Positions 50,541 to 60,419 of a stretch of DNA of 64,000 nucleotides are shown one piece after another (the first letter of the stretch is position 1; the number at the start of each line of letters is the position of its first letter). The position numbers were made by a program, and so were the translations under genes. The notes under the pieces are model-generated. The model saw only the letters and a program-made list of their open reading frames with translations. It was not told where the DNA came from and searched no databases. Origin of the DNA: Sporosarcina sp. 6E9 (GTDB lineage: Bacteria; Bacillota; Bacilli; Bacillales_A; Planococcaceae); the NCBI RefSeq assembly GCF_017921835.1, contig NZ_JAGEMN010000001.1, forward strand, positions 2,039,874 to 2,103,873. Direction: 5' to 3'.

Positions 50541-51958
50541 TTTTTCACCATCTTTCCCGTTATTTTCTTTGAAATTTGTCTGAAAACCTTTTTATTATAA
50601 TAAATAAATATCATATAAACTATAAACATAATTGTAATTGCAATATTTTTACTAAATAATAATGTTGAAACTAAAAAGGTAGTCATGTAAATGATTTCCC
50701 AAAAAAAGTTTTTAAATCTAAACACATTAAGTTTTTTTGATAAATAGTATTCAGAGCTATATGATCTTAATAAATTAATTATCAAAGTAATAAAAACTAA
50801 TAATATAATTGACTCTGTAAAATAAAAGACAGGAACAGCAATACTAATAAATAATATTAAACTATATATATTAGCCTTAAACATTGACTTTTCCTCTCTT
50901 AATGCTTTATAAAATGTGTTATTTAAAAGTTGTATTTTTGATTGGAAACTGATTATTAAAAACAAGTAAGGTAAATATGTGAATATTTGAACGTAATTTG
51001 GCAATAATTTTACAATAAATATATCTACAAAAAAATACAAAAAAAATGAGGAAAATATCAAAATTCTTAAAATTATATTAACTTGATCAAAGTATTTTCC
51101 TAAGTTTTCATTTGGCAATCTTTTAAGAGTGGGATATAATACTAAGCTTAAGGAAGAAATGAAAACTAATATAATATTTGCTACAGAAATCCCAAATGAA
51201 TAAATAGAATACTGTTCAATAGTAGAAAACCTTTCCACTAATATTCTTCCTACCCCCAAAATCAACATGCCTGATAAATTGGCTAACAATAAATAAAATC
51301 CTACACTTATATTATTTAAGTATTCTTTTATACTTTTTTTAGTAACTTTATAAGAACCTTTAATTATATCCTTTAAAAAAATTGCACTGATAATACATAC
51401 GACTATCTTAGCAAATATATCTCCATAGATAATAATTTTATAATTATCGAATTTAAATAATAGCAATATTATTACAGGGAAAAATAATAGAACCCTATTC
51501 ACTATTATTGTCAAAGAATATTTTTTCATTTGATTAGTAGTTAATAATATCATTGAAAATGTTCCATTTAAACCCATTATAATTATGTTAATACCTACCA
51601 TATAAAATATGAATAACTTTTCATTGGATTCAAAAAGAATAATTAACGTTATGAAAATCAATGTTTCTATTATTAATACTAATAAATATATCAACATTGA
51701 TGTTCTAATTAATTTGAAGGGTAATTGATCAATGTTTAGATGACCATATTTTAGATATATTCCGTCGTTAAAACCAAGTGTTAGTATTCCAACATAAGTA
51801 ACATACAAGATATAAATTTGCCAATACCCAAAATTTTCTATCGAAATAATTAATGGTAATATGAAGGTTAATAAAATAGAAAGAACCAATGAAATGAGTT
51901 GGGAAAGAGTAATGTAAATTGTATTTGTAATACTTTCTTTTTGAAATAGACTTCCCAT
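50537..51958 (-). CDS. Wzx-like polysaccharide flippase
   Basis: 473 residues with about 12-14 spans throughout, in the MATE/MVF-type arrangement (TNTIYITLSQLISLVLSILLTFILPLII at the N-terminus; basic loops between pairs). In this context it should flip undecaprenyl-linked repeat units to the outside. It overlaps both neighbours at start and stop, so it is translationally coupled with Wzy and the glycosyltransferase. Confidence 0.88.
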   Translation of the reverse strand: MGSLFQKESITNTIYITLSQLISLVLSILLTFILPLIISIENFGYWQIYILYVTYVGILTLGFNDGIYLKYGHLNIDQLPFKLIRTSMLIYLLVLIIETLIFITLIILFESNEKLFIFYMVGINIIIMGLNGTFSMILLTTNQMKKYSLTIIVNRVLLFFPVIILLLFKFDNYKIIIYGDIFAKIVVCIISAIFLKDIIKGSYKVTKKSIKEYLNNISVGFYLLLANLSGMLILGVGRILVERFSTIEQYSIYSFGISVANIILVFISSLSLVLYPTLKRLPNENLGKYFDQVNIILRILIFSSFFLYFFVDIFIVKLLPNYVQIFTYLPYLFLIISFQSKIQLLNNTFYKALREEKSMFKANIYSLILFISIAVPVFYFTESIILLVFITLIINLLRSYSSEYYLSKKLNVFRFKNFFWEIIYMTTFLVSTLLFSKNIAITIMFIVYMIFIYYNKKVFRQISKKITGKMVKN

Positions 51959-53442
51959 TAGAAAATCCTCTTTTTATATTTATTTGAGTTAATTAACAAA
52001 CTATTAATTATTAATACAAGACAGCAAGGAATCAGGACATAATAAAGGGTGTTTCTCCAAAAACTAAATGTCTCAGATCTAATATACCATAAGATAAACT
52101 TAGTAATGTATATGAATATAAAGAAAACAAGTAAATCTTTTCTCGATGCCGATTTAACAATATTCGTATAAAGGAAAGCAATAAAGATTCCTATAATTGA
52201 CATAAAAGCTAGAGAATATAAACCAAAGTTATAATAAGCCTCTGAAATAAATGAACCTCCTAACCCACCATAACCCGTTACAAATCCTGAAAAAATACTA
52301 TCCATACTTCCAGACTTTACAGCAGGATGAACATCCCAAAACAAGTTTGGAAACATTGCAAAAAAAGAATTAATGTATGAAAAACCATAATTATAAGGAA
52401 TAGTATCGGGAGTTTTTTCAAAAACAATTCCGACTGAAACTAAGGTTTGGCCAAACTCATAAAGAGTCGATATTAATGGAGAATCATTAATAAATTGACT
52501 CCAAGAATCCTCAACTATTTGGAAAAGGCTTTTATCTTGTCTACTAATGTTCCTAATAGTAGCTAGATATCTTAATAGTACTGCGAAAAAAACACCAAAT
52601 AAGCTAACAAAGGCCAACTTTTTGTAGGTCACTTTTTTTATTAAATAATGATAGATTAAAATAAGACTGATAATGTATAAAGTACTTTGACCTCTAATTC
52701 CAACAAAATAGTTTAACAAGATATAAATAAAAGATAATAAGATCCATTTATTCCTGCTTTTTTTATTATCTATATTACTTATTATTAATAACAAAAGTGC
52801 AGGTTCTAAGTAATTCGAAAGTACTCTGATATATCCTCCTGAAAATCCTGAACTAGTATAAATATTTGAAGAAAATAGATCAGAATATCCGCCTTGTAAA
52901 GCAACTAAAATATTAGAACTAAAAGTTATCATCGTAGGAACAATTGAAATTAAGAGTAAGATATATCCTGTATATTTCATAGGTATACGATAATCATTTT
53001 TTGATTTTACAATTAAAGACTTCCTTAATAAATAAATAGCCTTAACAAAAAAATCAATTATTGTAAATGAACAGATTATAAACAAGAGTGAATAATTTAT
53101 TGCTTCTAATGAAATCCTAGTAAAAGTTACTACCCCATAGCTGCCTGAATTATTATCTATAAGAAATGCTATCGGTTGACCAAAATAAAACACAAATGAA
53201 AATAATAAAATAATATTATATATATTAAATAATTCTTTGGTCATTAAACCCCAAATAGTAATAATTAACGGAAAGTATATCAACGATATTATTGAAAATA
53301 ATTTTATATTAGCTATAGCATCAGGCGATATATAAATATTATATGAAATGAAAAGTATTAATAATGATAATAGAGTATTAATAATAAAGAGAAGAATATT
53401 TTTATTATCAATTAAACTTTCACTAATCCTCAATATCATCAT
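51958..53442 (-). CDS. Wzy-like capsule polymerase
   Basis: 494 residues, 10-12 spans with one long extracytoplasmic loop in the C-terminal half (about residues 300-390, with FPNLFWDVHPAVKSG). This is the usual oligosaccharide repeat-unit polymerase topology; sequence is poorly conserved in such proteins, so the call rests on topology plus position next to Wzx. It overlaps the preceding glycosyltransferase gene by 20 nt. Confidence 0.8.
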   Translation of the reverse strand: MMILRISESLIDNKNILLFIINTLLSLLILFISYNIYISPDAIANIKLFSIISLIYFPLIITIWGLMTKELFNIYNIILLFSFVFYFGQPIAFLIDNNSGSYGVVTFTRISLEAINYSLLFIICSFTIIDFFVKAIYLLRKSLIVKSKNDYRIPMKYTGYILLLISIVPTMITFSSNILVALQGGYSDLFSSNIYTSSGFSGGYIRVLSNYLEPALLLLIISNIDNKKSRNKWILLSFIYILLNYFVGIRGQSTLYIISLILIYHYLIKKVTYKKLAFVSLFGVFFAVLLRYLATIRNISRQDKSLFQIVEDSWSQFINDSPLISTLYEFGQTLVSVGIVFEKTPDTIPYNYGFSYINSFFAMFPNLFWDVHPAVKSGSMDSIFSGFVTGYGGLGGSFISEAYYNFGLYSLAFMSIIGIFIAFLYTNIVKSASRKDLLVFFIFIYITKFILWYIRSETFSFWRNTLYYVLIPCCLVLIINSLLINSNKYKKRIF

Positions 53443-54457
53443 CCTCTTTTAAATCTTTTAAATAAAGTGAAACCTCATTTTCCAATATTTCTTTTAAAGT
53501 ACTTGCATCCAACGGGTTAAACAAAGATTTATGATTATAACTACTTAATAACTCCTCTGAATATGGTAACTTGGCTGCAATTATTTTACATTTTTTAGAC
53601 ATAGCTTCTACTAGAGGAAGTCCAAATGACTCTATCAAGGAAGGGAAAATCAATATTGATTTTCCATAATAATTGAATACTTCCTCTTTTGATAGCATGC
53701 CTGTAAAAACAATAGGTAATTTATTATAAATTGAATAATTATACAAACGTTTTGTATATTTATTTTCATTTGGATCTAAAGTGAAGATTATTTCAAAATG
53801 ATTAAATAGACTTTTATTCATAAAATAACAAGCTTTTAATATTACTTCGTGATTTTTGAAAACAAACCCACTTGAAGGATAGAAAAATAACAATTTACCC
53901 TTATTCTTAATCGTTGTGTGGCTATTGGTAATTAAGTTATTATTAATATTTGGCGCTTTAATTATTATTTTTTTATTATCTTTAACAAATGTTTCAATTT
54001 CTCTTTTCATCCATTTAGTTTGAACATAAATTTTATCGGCTTTTTTAATAGAATACTGCATTAAGTGTTTATAAACATTCTGATAAAACCATAATTTGGG
54101 AAATTTAATCAAATCAAACTTTGTTTTTGATAATGGAATTGCATTATGAATATATATTTCCTGCTTAACCGTCACCCGAGGAATAATCAAGTTTTGCAAT
54201 GAAACTATTTTATCAATAGAATACTTCGAAGTAACTTTATTAGCAATAAATAATTCAAAATATATTCTATGAACAGGGCTTCTTTTGATCCATGGAAAAC
54301 GAATAACTTTTACATTTTCTTTAGATTTTAGTTTCGGTTTACTTACTATAAAAAAGTAATTATTGTTTTTATCTAGCAAAGCATCATTATAAAATTCTTC
54401 TAATATGGATAATGCTCCAACACTTTCCGCAGGCACATCAAAAACCATTATATTCAC
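53423..54457 (-). CDS. Group 1 (GT4-type) glycosyltransferase
   Basis: 344 residues. The C-terminal domain shows the GT4 donor site: KSILIFPSLIESFGLPLVEAMSKKCKIIAAKLPYSEE, with the E-x7-E motif. The N-terminal acceptor domain starts MNIMVFDVPAESVGALSIL. It should extend the repeat unit by one sugar in the cytosol. 6 nt after the 2-epimerase gene. Confidence 0.9.
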   Translation of the reverse strand: MNIMVFDVPAESVGALSILEEFYNDALLDKNNNYFFIVSKPKLKSKENVKVIRFPWIKRSPVHRIYFELFIANKVTSKYSIDKIVSLQNLIIPRVTVKQEIYIHNAIPLSKTKFDLIKFPKLWFYQNVYKHLMQYSIKKADKIYVQTKWMKREIETFVKDNKKIIIKAPNINNNLITNSHTTIKNKGKLLFFYPSSGFVFKNHEVILKACYFMNKSLFNHFEIIFTLDPNENKYTKRLYNYSIYNKLPIVFTGMLSKEEVFNYYGKSILIFPSLIESFGLPLVEAMSKKCKIIAAKLPYSEELLSSYNHKSLFNPLDASTLKEILENEVSLYLKDLKEDDDIED

Positions 54458-54463
54458 AATAAT

Positions 54464-55591
54464 TTACTCCTTATTCCATACTACTCGATTTATTATTTTT
54501 GTATAACTTTGTATTATCTTAATAACTTTAACCGAGACATTTGTATCTTTGTAATCATTAACAGGTATCCCATTATCTTGGTTTTCCCACATAGTTCTGG
54601 CCAAGTTCACTGATTGCACAATGTCTTTTGTATTAATCCCACCTAAAACTATTCCACCTTTATCAAGGGCTTCCGGTCTTTCCGTAGACGTTCTAATCGA
54701 CACTGCGGGAAAATTTAAAATAGCGGCCTCTTCTGGAACCGTTCCACTGTCGGATAGAACACAAAATGAATTCATTTGTAATTTGTTGTAGTCTGAGAAA
54801 CCAAATGGTTCTAAAGGTTTAACAAGCGGATGAAATTTAAAGTTACGATTTTTAATGTATTTTTTACTCCTTGGATGGACTGAATATATAATAGTTAATT
54901 GATATTTTTCAGCTATGTGATTTATTGCATTCATAAGTGAAAAGAAGTTTTTTTCATTATCTATATTTTCCTCTCTATGGGCTGAGATTAAAATATATTT
55001 ACCCTCTATTAAATTTAATTCTTCCAAGACATTACTTTTGTTAATTTTTTCTCTATTTGCCTTAATTACCTCTGTTAAAGGAGAGCCTGTTACAAATATA
55101 TGCTCTTTGCGATAACCTTCGGAGATTAGGTACCTTCTGGCATGTTCTGTATATGGTAAATTAACGTCGGCAATATGGTCGACTATTTTCCTATTAATTT
55201 CTTCGGGTAAGTTCTGATCAAAACATCTATTACCTGCTTCCATATGGAAAATAGGAATCTTCAACCTTTTTGCAGGTATTGCTGCAAGTGACGAGTTCGT
55301 GTCACCTAATATTAGAAGTGCATCAGGCTTTTCCCTTTCTAATACTTCAAATGATAATGAAATTATATTTCCAATCGTTTCTCCCAAATGTTCCCCTACT
55401 GATTCTAGGAATATATCTGGTTTTCGAATATTTAAGTCATCAAAAAACACTTGATTTAAATTATAATCATAATTTTGACCTGTGTGTACTAATAAATGAT
55501 CAAAATATTTATCCATTTTTTTTATTGATTCACTTAAACGAATGATTTCAGGCCTTGTCCCAACAATTGTCATAACTTTCAACTTTTCCAA
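54464..55591 (-). CDS. capG: UDP-HexNAc 2-epimerase (CapG/FnlC-like)
   Basis: 375 residues, WecB fold: IVGTRPEIIRLSESI, LVHTGQNYD, LGDTNSSLAA, HMEAGNRCFDQNLPEEINR, SAHREENID and SDSGTVPEEA, with catalytic residues in place. The AGNRCFDQNLPEE variant is typical of the L-FucNAc/CapG branch, and the gene follows CapE-like and reductase genes, so the probable reaction is C2 epimerisation giving UDP-L-FucNAc. Plain UDP-ManNAc formation is the alternative. Confidence 0.87.
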   Translation of the reverse strand: MEKLKVMTIVGTRPEIIRLSESIKKMDKYFDHLLVHTGQNYDYNLNQVFFDDLNIRKPDIFLESVGEHLGETIGNIISLSFEVLEREKPDALLILGDTNSSLAAIPAKRLKIPIFHMEAGNRCFDQNLPEEINRKIVDHIADVNLPYTEHARRYLISEGYRKEHIFVTGSPLTEVIKANREKINKSNVLEELNLIEGKYILISAHREENIDNEKNFFSLMNAINHIAEKYQLTIIYSVHPRSKKYIKNRNFKFHPLVKPLEPFGFSDYNKLQMNSFCVLSDSGTVPEEAAILNFPAVSIRTSTERPEALDKGGIVLGGINTKDIVQSVNLARTMWENQDNGIPVNDYKDTNVSVKVIKIIQSYTKIINRVVWNKE

Positions 55592-55607
55592 TTAATTCAC
55601 TCCATCT

Positions 55608-56471
55608 TCATTTGAAATAGTGGGGATACATATTTTTGTGTTTAACAATCCATTCTTCCATTTCTTCTATCATTGTTCTATAAGAAGGGATTTTAAAATC
55701 AAAGTCTTCTAACCTTGTATTAATTAAGGATTTATTTACTTCAACATCTGAAAATGGAGTAATAAGCAATTCCTCTTTTTTAAATACATCTTTAAATAGG
55801 TTTAGCAGTTCAAACTTATTAATCATATCATTGTTAACCAGATTATATAGTCCTGTTAATTTTTGATTTAACGCTTCTTCCATTGCTTTTGCTAAAGTTA
55901 ATGTAGTGACACCAGTCCATATTGCACGATCGAATCCATTTATTTTCCCTGTTTGTTTCATAAACCAATTAAATAAACCAATTCCCTCTTCATTTATATC
56001 GGGTCCAATAATCGAGTTTCTAAATGTTAAATCCTTGTTATTATTAAGTTCTCCTAAAGCTTTTGAGCGATCATAAAATGTCAAACCATCCCTCAAAGAA
56101 CTTTCAGTATAACTTCCCGTATCGCCAGAAAAGACACAATCGGTACTCATGTGAATAATTCTAGTAACGGAGTCCACTGTAACTTTACTTAAATAGTGCG
56201 GCAAATAACTATTTAAAAATACTGCAGAATCTCGGTTGTATTCAGCATCTTCATTTAAGATACCAACACAATTAATTACGGCATCAAATTCGCCCGTTAC
56301 AATTACTTCTTTTAACTTATCAACATTGTTAATATTTAAGGATAGGTTAATATTATTTCCGATATTGAAAGGCTTCCTAGTTAATGTTGTAACCTGATGA
56401 CCTTTCTCTATAAAATACAATGAAATTGTATGTCCAGCCATTCCGCTTGCACCTAATACTAATATTCTCAT
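55608..56471 (-). CDS. RmlD-like SDR reductase (FnlB-like, CapF position)
   Basis: 287 residues. The Rossmann opening MRILVLGASGMAGHTI, the STDCVFSG segment and a YDRSKALGE active-site motif (Tyr and Lys) are visible. Placed between CapE-like and CapG-like genes it should reduce the 4-keto intermediate of L-FucNAc synthesis. S. aureus CapF has a C-terminal cupin domain of about 110 residues that is absent here. The ATG at 56471 overlaps the upstream stop as ATGA, with GGAGAA 8 nt before it; a longer frame to 56486 is less likely. Confidence 0.85.
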   Translation of the reverse strand: MRILVLGASGMAGHTISLYFIEKGHQVTTLTRKPFNIGNNINLSLNINNVDKLKEVIVTGEFDAVINCVGILNEDAEYNRDSAVFLNSYLPHYLSKVTVDSVTRIIHMSTDCVFSGDTGSYTESSLRDGLTFYDRSKALGELNNNKDLTFRNSIIGPDINEEGIGLFNWFMKQTGKINGFDRAIWTGVTTLTLAKAMEEALNQKLTGLYNLVNNDMINKFELLNLFKDVFKKEELLITPFSDVEVNKSLINTRLEDFDFKIPSYRTMIEEMEEWIVKHKNMYPHYFK

Positions 56472-57493
56472 TTGACATTTCTCCATAATTTCAATTCTTC
56501 TCTTACATATTTCAACTCAACTAATTTTTGCTTGATTTCTTCGATTGATAAACGGTGTGTATTATGTGAATTATATTCTTCTACTAAAGTTAGACCTTTG
56601 TTACCGTCTACAAAATATTTATCATAATTTAAATCTCTTTGATCAGCAGGCACCCTGTAAAATCCTTCTAAGTCCTCGGACACGACACTTTCTTCTTTAG
56701 TTAAAAGTGTTTCATACAATTTTTCACCATGCCTTGTACCAATTATCTTAATATCATTTTCTACTTCAAATAATTCTAGTAAAGCATATGCCAAATCCTG
56801 AATAGTACTTGCTGGTGACTTTTGCACCATAATATCTCCAGCTTCAGCATTCTTAAAAGCAAACACTACTAATTCAACAGCATCTTCAAGACTCATTAAA
56901 AACCTAGTCATATTTGGGTCTGTAATAGTAATAGGTAAACCTTTTTTTATCTGTTCAATAAATAAAGGAATTACAGATCCGCGTGATGCCATTACATTTC
57001 CATATCTAGTTCCACATATTAAAGTATCCTCTGGATTTACATTTTTAGACTTTGCTACAAAAACTTTCTCCATCATAGCTTTTGATATCCCCATTGCGTT
57101 AATGGGATAAGCTGCTTTATCAGTAGATAAGCATATAACTTTTTTAACTTTAAAGTCGATTGCAGCATTTACTACATTTTCTGTACCAATTACATTTGTT
57201 TTTACTGCTTCCATAGGAAAAAACTCACAAGATGGTACTTGCTTTAATGCAGCAGCATGGAAAACATAATCTACATTGTACATTGCATTTTTCACACTAT
57301 TAATATCTCTCACATCGCCTATGTAAAACTTCAATTTTTCATTTTTATATAATTTACGCATATCGTCTTGTTTTTTTTCATCCCTCGAAAAAATCCTGAT
57401 TTCACTAACATCTGTATTTAAAAATCTTTCCATTACCGCATTTCCAAATGAGCCTGTTCCACCTGTAATTAACAATGTTTTGTTTTTAAACAT
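56468..57493 (-). CDS. capE: UDP-GlcNAc 4,6-dehydratase/5-epimerase (CapE/FnlA-like)
   Basis: 341 residues. Extended SDR: TGGTGSFGNAVMERFL, DVRD, HAAALKQVPSCEF, CLSTDKAAYPINAMGISKAMMEK and the characteristic YRVPADQRDLNYDKYF tail. CapE/FnlA makes the 4-keto-6-deoxy-L-arabino intermediate from UDP-GlcNAc, the first step to UDP-L-FucNAc. The three genes capE, reductase and capG are in reaction order. ATG follows AAGGGAGATAATAT. Confidence 0.9.
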   Translation of the reverse strand: MFKNKTLLITGGTGSFGNAVMERFLNTDVSEIRIFSRDEKKQDDMRKLYKNEKLKFYIGDVRDINSVKNAMYNVDYVFHAAALKQVPSCEFFPMEAVKTNVIGTENVVNAAIDFKVKKVICLSTDKAAYPINAMGISKAMMEKVFVAKSKNVNPEDTLICGTRYGNVMASRGSVIPLFIEQIKKGLPITITDPNMTRFLMSLEDAVELVVFAFKNAEAGDIMVQKSPASTIQDLAYALLELFEVENDIKIIGTRHGEKLYETLLTKEESVVSEDLEGFYRVPADQRDLNYDKYFVDGNKGLTLVEEYNSHNTHRLSIEEIKQKLVELKYVREELKLWRNVK

Positions 57494-57517
57494 ATATATT
57501 ATCTCCCTTATATAAAA

Positions 57518-58729
57518 TTAACTGAACCAGCCATCCATTTTGTCTAATAAATTACTCTTATCAAAGTTATTCTTATAGTAATTAATAGCATTGATAGCCA
57601 TTTTTTCTCGTTTTTCTTCCGACATTGAAGTTAATTCAATTATATTGTTAGCAAGCATTTGTACATCACCAGCATCGCTACAAATACCCGCATTAGCCTC
57701 ATGAATGACATCTTGTATTTCTCCATCAGCTGAAACAATAACTGGTAAACCGGAAGCTAAACATGATTGAGTTTTTGCAGGTAAAGTAATTGAAAAAACT
57801 TTACTTTTTGCTAGACTTATTAATGAGGCATCACACAATGCCATATATTCGGGTATCTTTGTTGCAGGTTGTTTAGGTATAAAATTAAACATTTCCCGTA
57901 CATCGAATTCATTTACCAATCTTTTCAGCTCATTTTTAAAGCGGCCATCACCAATTATGTTAAACCGAACTTTAGTGCTTTCAATTTGCAATAAACTTGC
58001 TACTTCAGGCAATATCTCTAAGCCCTGGGCTGTTCCAATATTTCCTGCAAAAATAATATTGAAAACATCATCTTGAGGAATATCATTAACTACCACTTCT
58101 TCTTTACTAACAGGTATATAAAAGTCTTCAGCATATTGAGGCCAAAATTCCAACTTTTCAAGTTTAACACCTCTTTGATTTATCGCGGATATAAAACTTT
58201 TTGACGAGGTAAATATTCTATCACAATTTTTATAGATGTAATCCACCATTATTCCTATTGTATTCAAAAAGTATTTATTTTTAATTCCAGTAATTATTTC
58301 CACGTTTTCGGGCCATAAATCCGTGACATATAAATAACATGGAATTTTCCTTTTTTTCGCAAACCATACTCCAGGCAATGCTTGAGTCATTGGTGAAACT
58401 TCATAAATGTAAACATAATCGGCCTTTAATTTCGTGAATGTTTTCCAAAAAAATCCAGAAACAACGAAGGATAAATAATTTAAGGCGAGCATTATTGAGT
58501 TGTTTCCTCTAGGAATAAGCGGTATTCTAATAACTTCAATTCCATTGTAGATTTCTTTTCTTTTTTTAAATAACCCGTATCCGTTATAATACTTTCCCTG
58601 TGGATAATTAGGTATCCCTGTAATCACTGTTACCTTATATCCTCTTTTTACCCATTCAGTACAGATATCATTTATGCGGAATTGTTCAGGATAAAAGTAC
58701 TGCGCAATTACTAATATATGCTTTTTCAA
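57518..58729 (-). CDS. capL: GT4 glycosyltransferase (CapL/WbuB-like)
   Basis: 403 residues. WbuB/CapL-type N-terminus ILVIAQYFYPEQFRINDICTEW, then GIPNYPQG and the donor site NIGTAQGLEILPEV ... PAKTQSCLASGLPVIVSADGE. Relatives transfer L-FucNAc to lipid-linked HexNAc, consistent with the adjacent L-FucNAc genes. The symbol is by analogy to S. aureus cap5L. Confidence 0.85.
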   Translation of the reverse strand: MKKHILVIAQYFYPEQFRINDICTEWVKRGYKVTVITGIPNYPQGKYYNGYGLFKKRKEIYNGIEVIRIPLIPRGNNSIMLALNYLSFVVSGFFWKTFTKLKADYVYIYEVSPMTQALPGVWFAKKRKIPCYLYVTDLWPENVEIITGIKNKYFLNTIGIMVDYIYKNCDRIFTSSKSFISAINQRGVKLEKLEFWPQYAEDFYIPVSKEEVVVNDIPQDDVFNIIFAGNIGTAQGLEILPEVASLLQIESTKVRFNIIGDGRFKNELKRLVNEFDVREMFNFIPKQPATKIPEYMALCDASLISLAKSKVFSITLPAKTQSCLASGLPVIVSADGEIQDVIHEANAGICSDAGDVQMLANNIIELTSMSEEKREKMAINAINYYKNNFDKSNLLDKMDGWFS

Positions 58730-58750
58730 TCAAATTTCCAACCTTCCCAA

Positions 58751-59608
58751 TTATCTCTCCGTCAACTTGATTGACTCACGAAAATCTCTAATTTGATAGT
58801 CTTCTTTATACCTACTCATCGATTTTTCATAAACCATATTACCAAACACTTTATTAACAAGGCCAACTTTTTTTTGCATTAATATTAAAATGGGATTAAA
58901 TAACTTGACTAACTTAATTTTTTTATTATGAATTTCTGAAATAATACAGACCATTTCACTAGTATTAACATATTCTTTATTTTGCGGAAAAAACATCCCA
59001 CTTTCTTGATTATCTATCATAAGTTTCATAAACTCACAAAGATTATCGATATGCAACATACTCCGCTGATTATCGATATTTGGAAAAACCGGAAGTTTTC
59101 GGGCTGCTTTTGCAAGTTTAGGATAATTACCTTTTGACCCTTTACCATAAATCATCGGTGGTCTAAGGATGACTACCTTGAAACTGTCTTCATTCAAAGA
59201 CTTAATTTGATTTTCAGCTTGCAGCTTACTGTCCCCATAAAAATTGCTCGGGGCTGGTGTTGTATACATATCAATTATTCCGTTGTTAGTAATGTTTTCT
59301 CCGTAAACAATGAGACTGCTTAAAAATATAAATTGCTTCACTCCATCAGCTTTAGCTTTTTCGGCAACCTCAATTGTTAAATCTCGATTTACTCGATAAT
59401 ATTTTTCTTCCATATCCGGATCTGTAGAAACATGCGCGATCCCAGCAACATGGACAACAACATCATAGGGAGAAAAATCCTTTTTCTTCCAAGAGCGATC
59501 TCGCATACTAACTTTATCAATGGAATACAAATCCGGATTATTCGAAAGCCATGTATCAAATGCATTTCCTACATAGCTATTTTCACCAGTAATAAGTATC
59601 TGTTTCAT
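58751..59608 (-). CDS. capN: NAD-dependent 4-reductase/epimerase (CapN-like)
   Basis: 285 residues. Rossmann opening ILITGENSYVGNAF, HVAGIAHVS, the SSLIVYGE strand and the active-site pair in FYGDSK. Next to a CapD-type dehydratase and a priming transferase it most likely reduces the 4-keto sugar to UDP-D-FucNAc (or UDP-QuiNAc). Its start overlaps the sugar transferase stop by 4 nt. Confidence 0.8.
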   Translation of the reverse strand: MKQILITGENSYVGNAFDTWLSNNPDLYSIDKVSMRDRSWKKKDFSPYDVVVHVAGIAHVSTDPDMEEKYYRVNRDLTIEVAEKAKADGVKQFIFLSSLIVYGENITNNGIIDMYTTPAPSNFYGDSKLQAENQIKSLNEDSFKVVILRPPMIYGKGSKGNYPKLAKAARKLPVFPNIDNQRSMLHIDNLCEFMKLMIDNQESGMFFPQNKEYVNTSEMVCIISEIHNKKIKLVKLFNPILILMQKKVGLVNKVFGNMVYEKSMSRYKEDYQIRDFRESIKLTER

Positions 59609-60249
59609 TTCGAAATGTTCTCCTTGCTTGTAGATTTAGAGACTTTTACTTTATCCTGAGCTCCAGTTCCACCTTCTAACACACCATCACTCTTAAAAAC
59701 ACTAACTATGGTTCCGAAAAAACATTTAATATCCATCCACGGCCCTAATTTCTCAACGTATTCACCATCTAATTTAGACTTGACTTCAATTGGAACTTCA
59801 TCTCTTCCATTTATCTGTGCCCAACCTGTTAAACCTGGTTTCACGTCATTTGCTCTATATTTATCTCTTTCGGCTATTAAATCATATTGATTCCACAATG
59901 CTGGCCTCGGACCAATAGTACTCATTTGACCAACGAATATATTCCATATTTGTGGTAGTTCATCAAGTGATGTTTTTCGTAAGAATTTCCCCATTCTAGT
60001 AATATACTGTTCTGGATCCTCTAAGAGATGTGTAGGGGTATCTTTTGGTGCATCTATTTTCATTGTACGGAATTTAAGTATGTTAAAATAACTTTTATGT
60101 ATTCCGACCCTCTTTTGCTTAAATAATATTGGACCTTTTGAATCCAGTTTAATCGCAACAATGAGTACTAGGAATATCGGAGATAAAATAACCAACCCTA
60201 TAAATGATAAAATGAAATCTATAAATCTTTTAACCTTCAAGTAAAACAT
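59605..60249 (-). CDS. capM: Priming sugar-phosphate transferase (CapM/PglC type)
   Basis: 214 residues. One N-terminal re-entrant/membrane segment (RFIDFILSFIGLVILSPIFLVLIVAI) and the bacterial sugar transferase domain: KRVGIHKSYFNILKFRTM, LRKTSLDELPQIWNIFVGQMS and PGLTGWAQINGRD. It links the first sugar-1-phosphate, predicted D-FucNAc-1-P, to undecaprenyl phosphate. ATG follows GGAGGTTACAATTT. Confidence 0.93.
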   Translation of the reverse strand: MFYLKVKRFIDFILSFIGLVILSPIFLVLIVAIKLDSKGPILFKQKRVGIHKSYFNILKFRTMKIDAPKDTPTHLLEDPEQYITRMGKFLRKTSLDELPQIWNIFVGQMSTIGPRPALWNQYDLIAERDKYRANDVKPGLTGWAQINGRDEVPIEVKSKLDGEYVEKLGPWMDIKCFFGTIVSVFKSDGVLEGGTGAQDKVKVSKSTSKENISK

Positions 60250-60419
60250 AAATTGTAACCTCCGGCATCGTAACCTTTTTAATAATTATAGAACTCGCCT
60301 TTAACATTTTTATTCTTAGACAGCAATTAAACTCTGTATTAATTAATCTAAATGCTTACTTCAACGCATAGGTACACTAGGCGCAATTTTCCCGAGATAA
60401 AACTGGCTACCTGGACCTT
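60250..60419. other. Gap between capM-like and capD-like genes
   Basis: 170 bp between the priming transferase and the dehydratase genes. It marks the change from normal to very AT-rich sequence, going leftwards. A weak hairpin (GGCTA/TAGCC near 60400-60435) could be an attenuator; no full repeat copy is present. Confidence 0.35.
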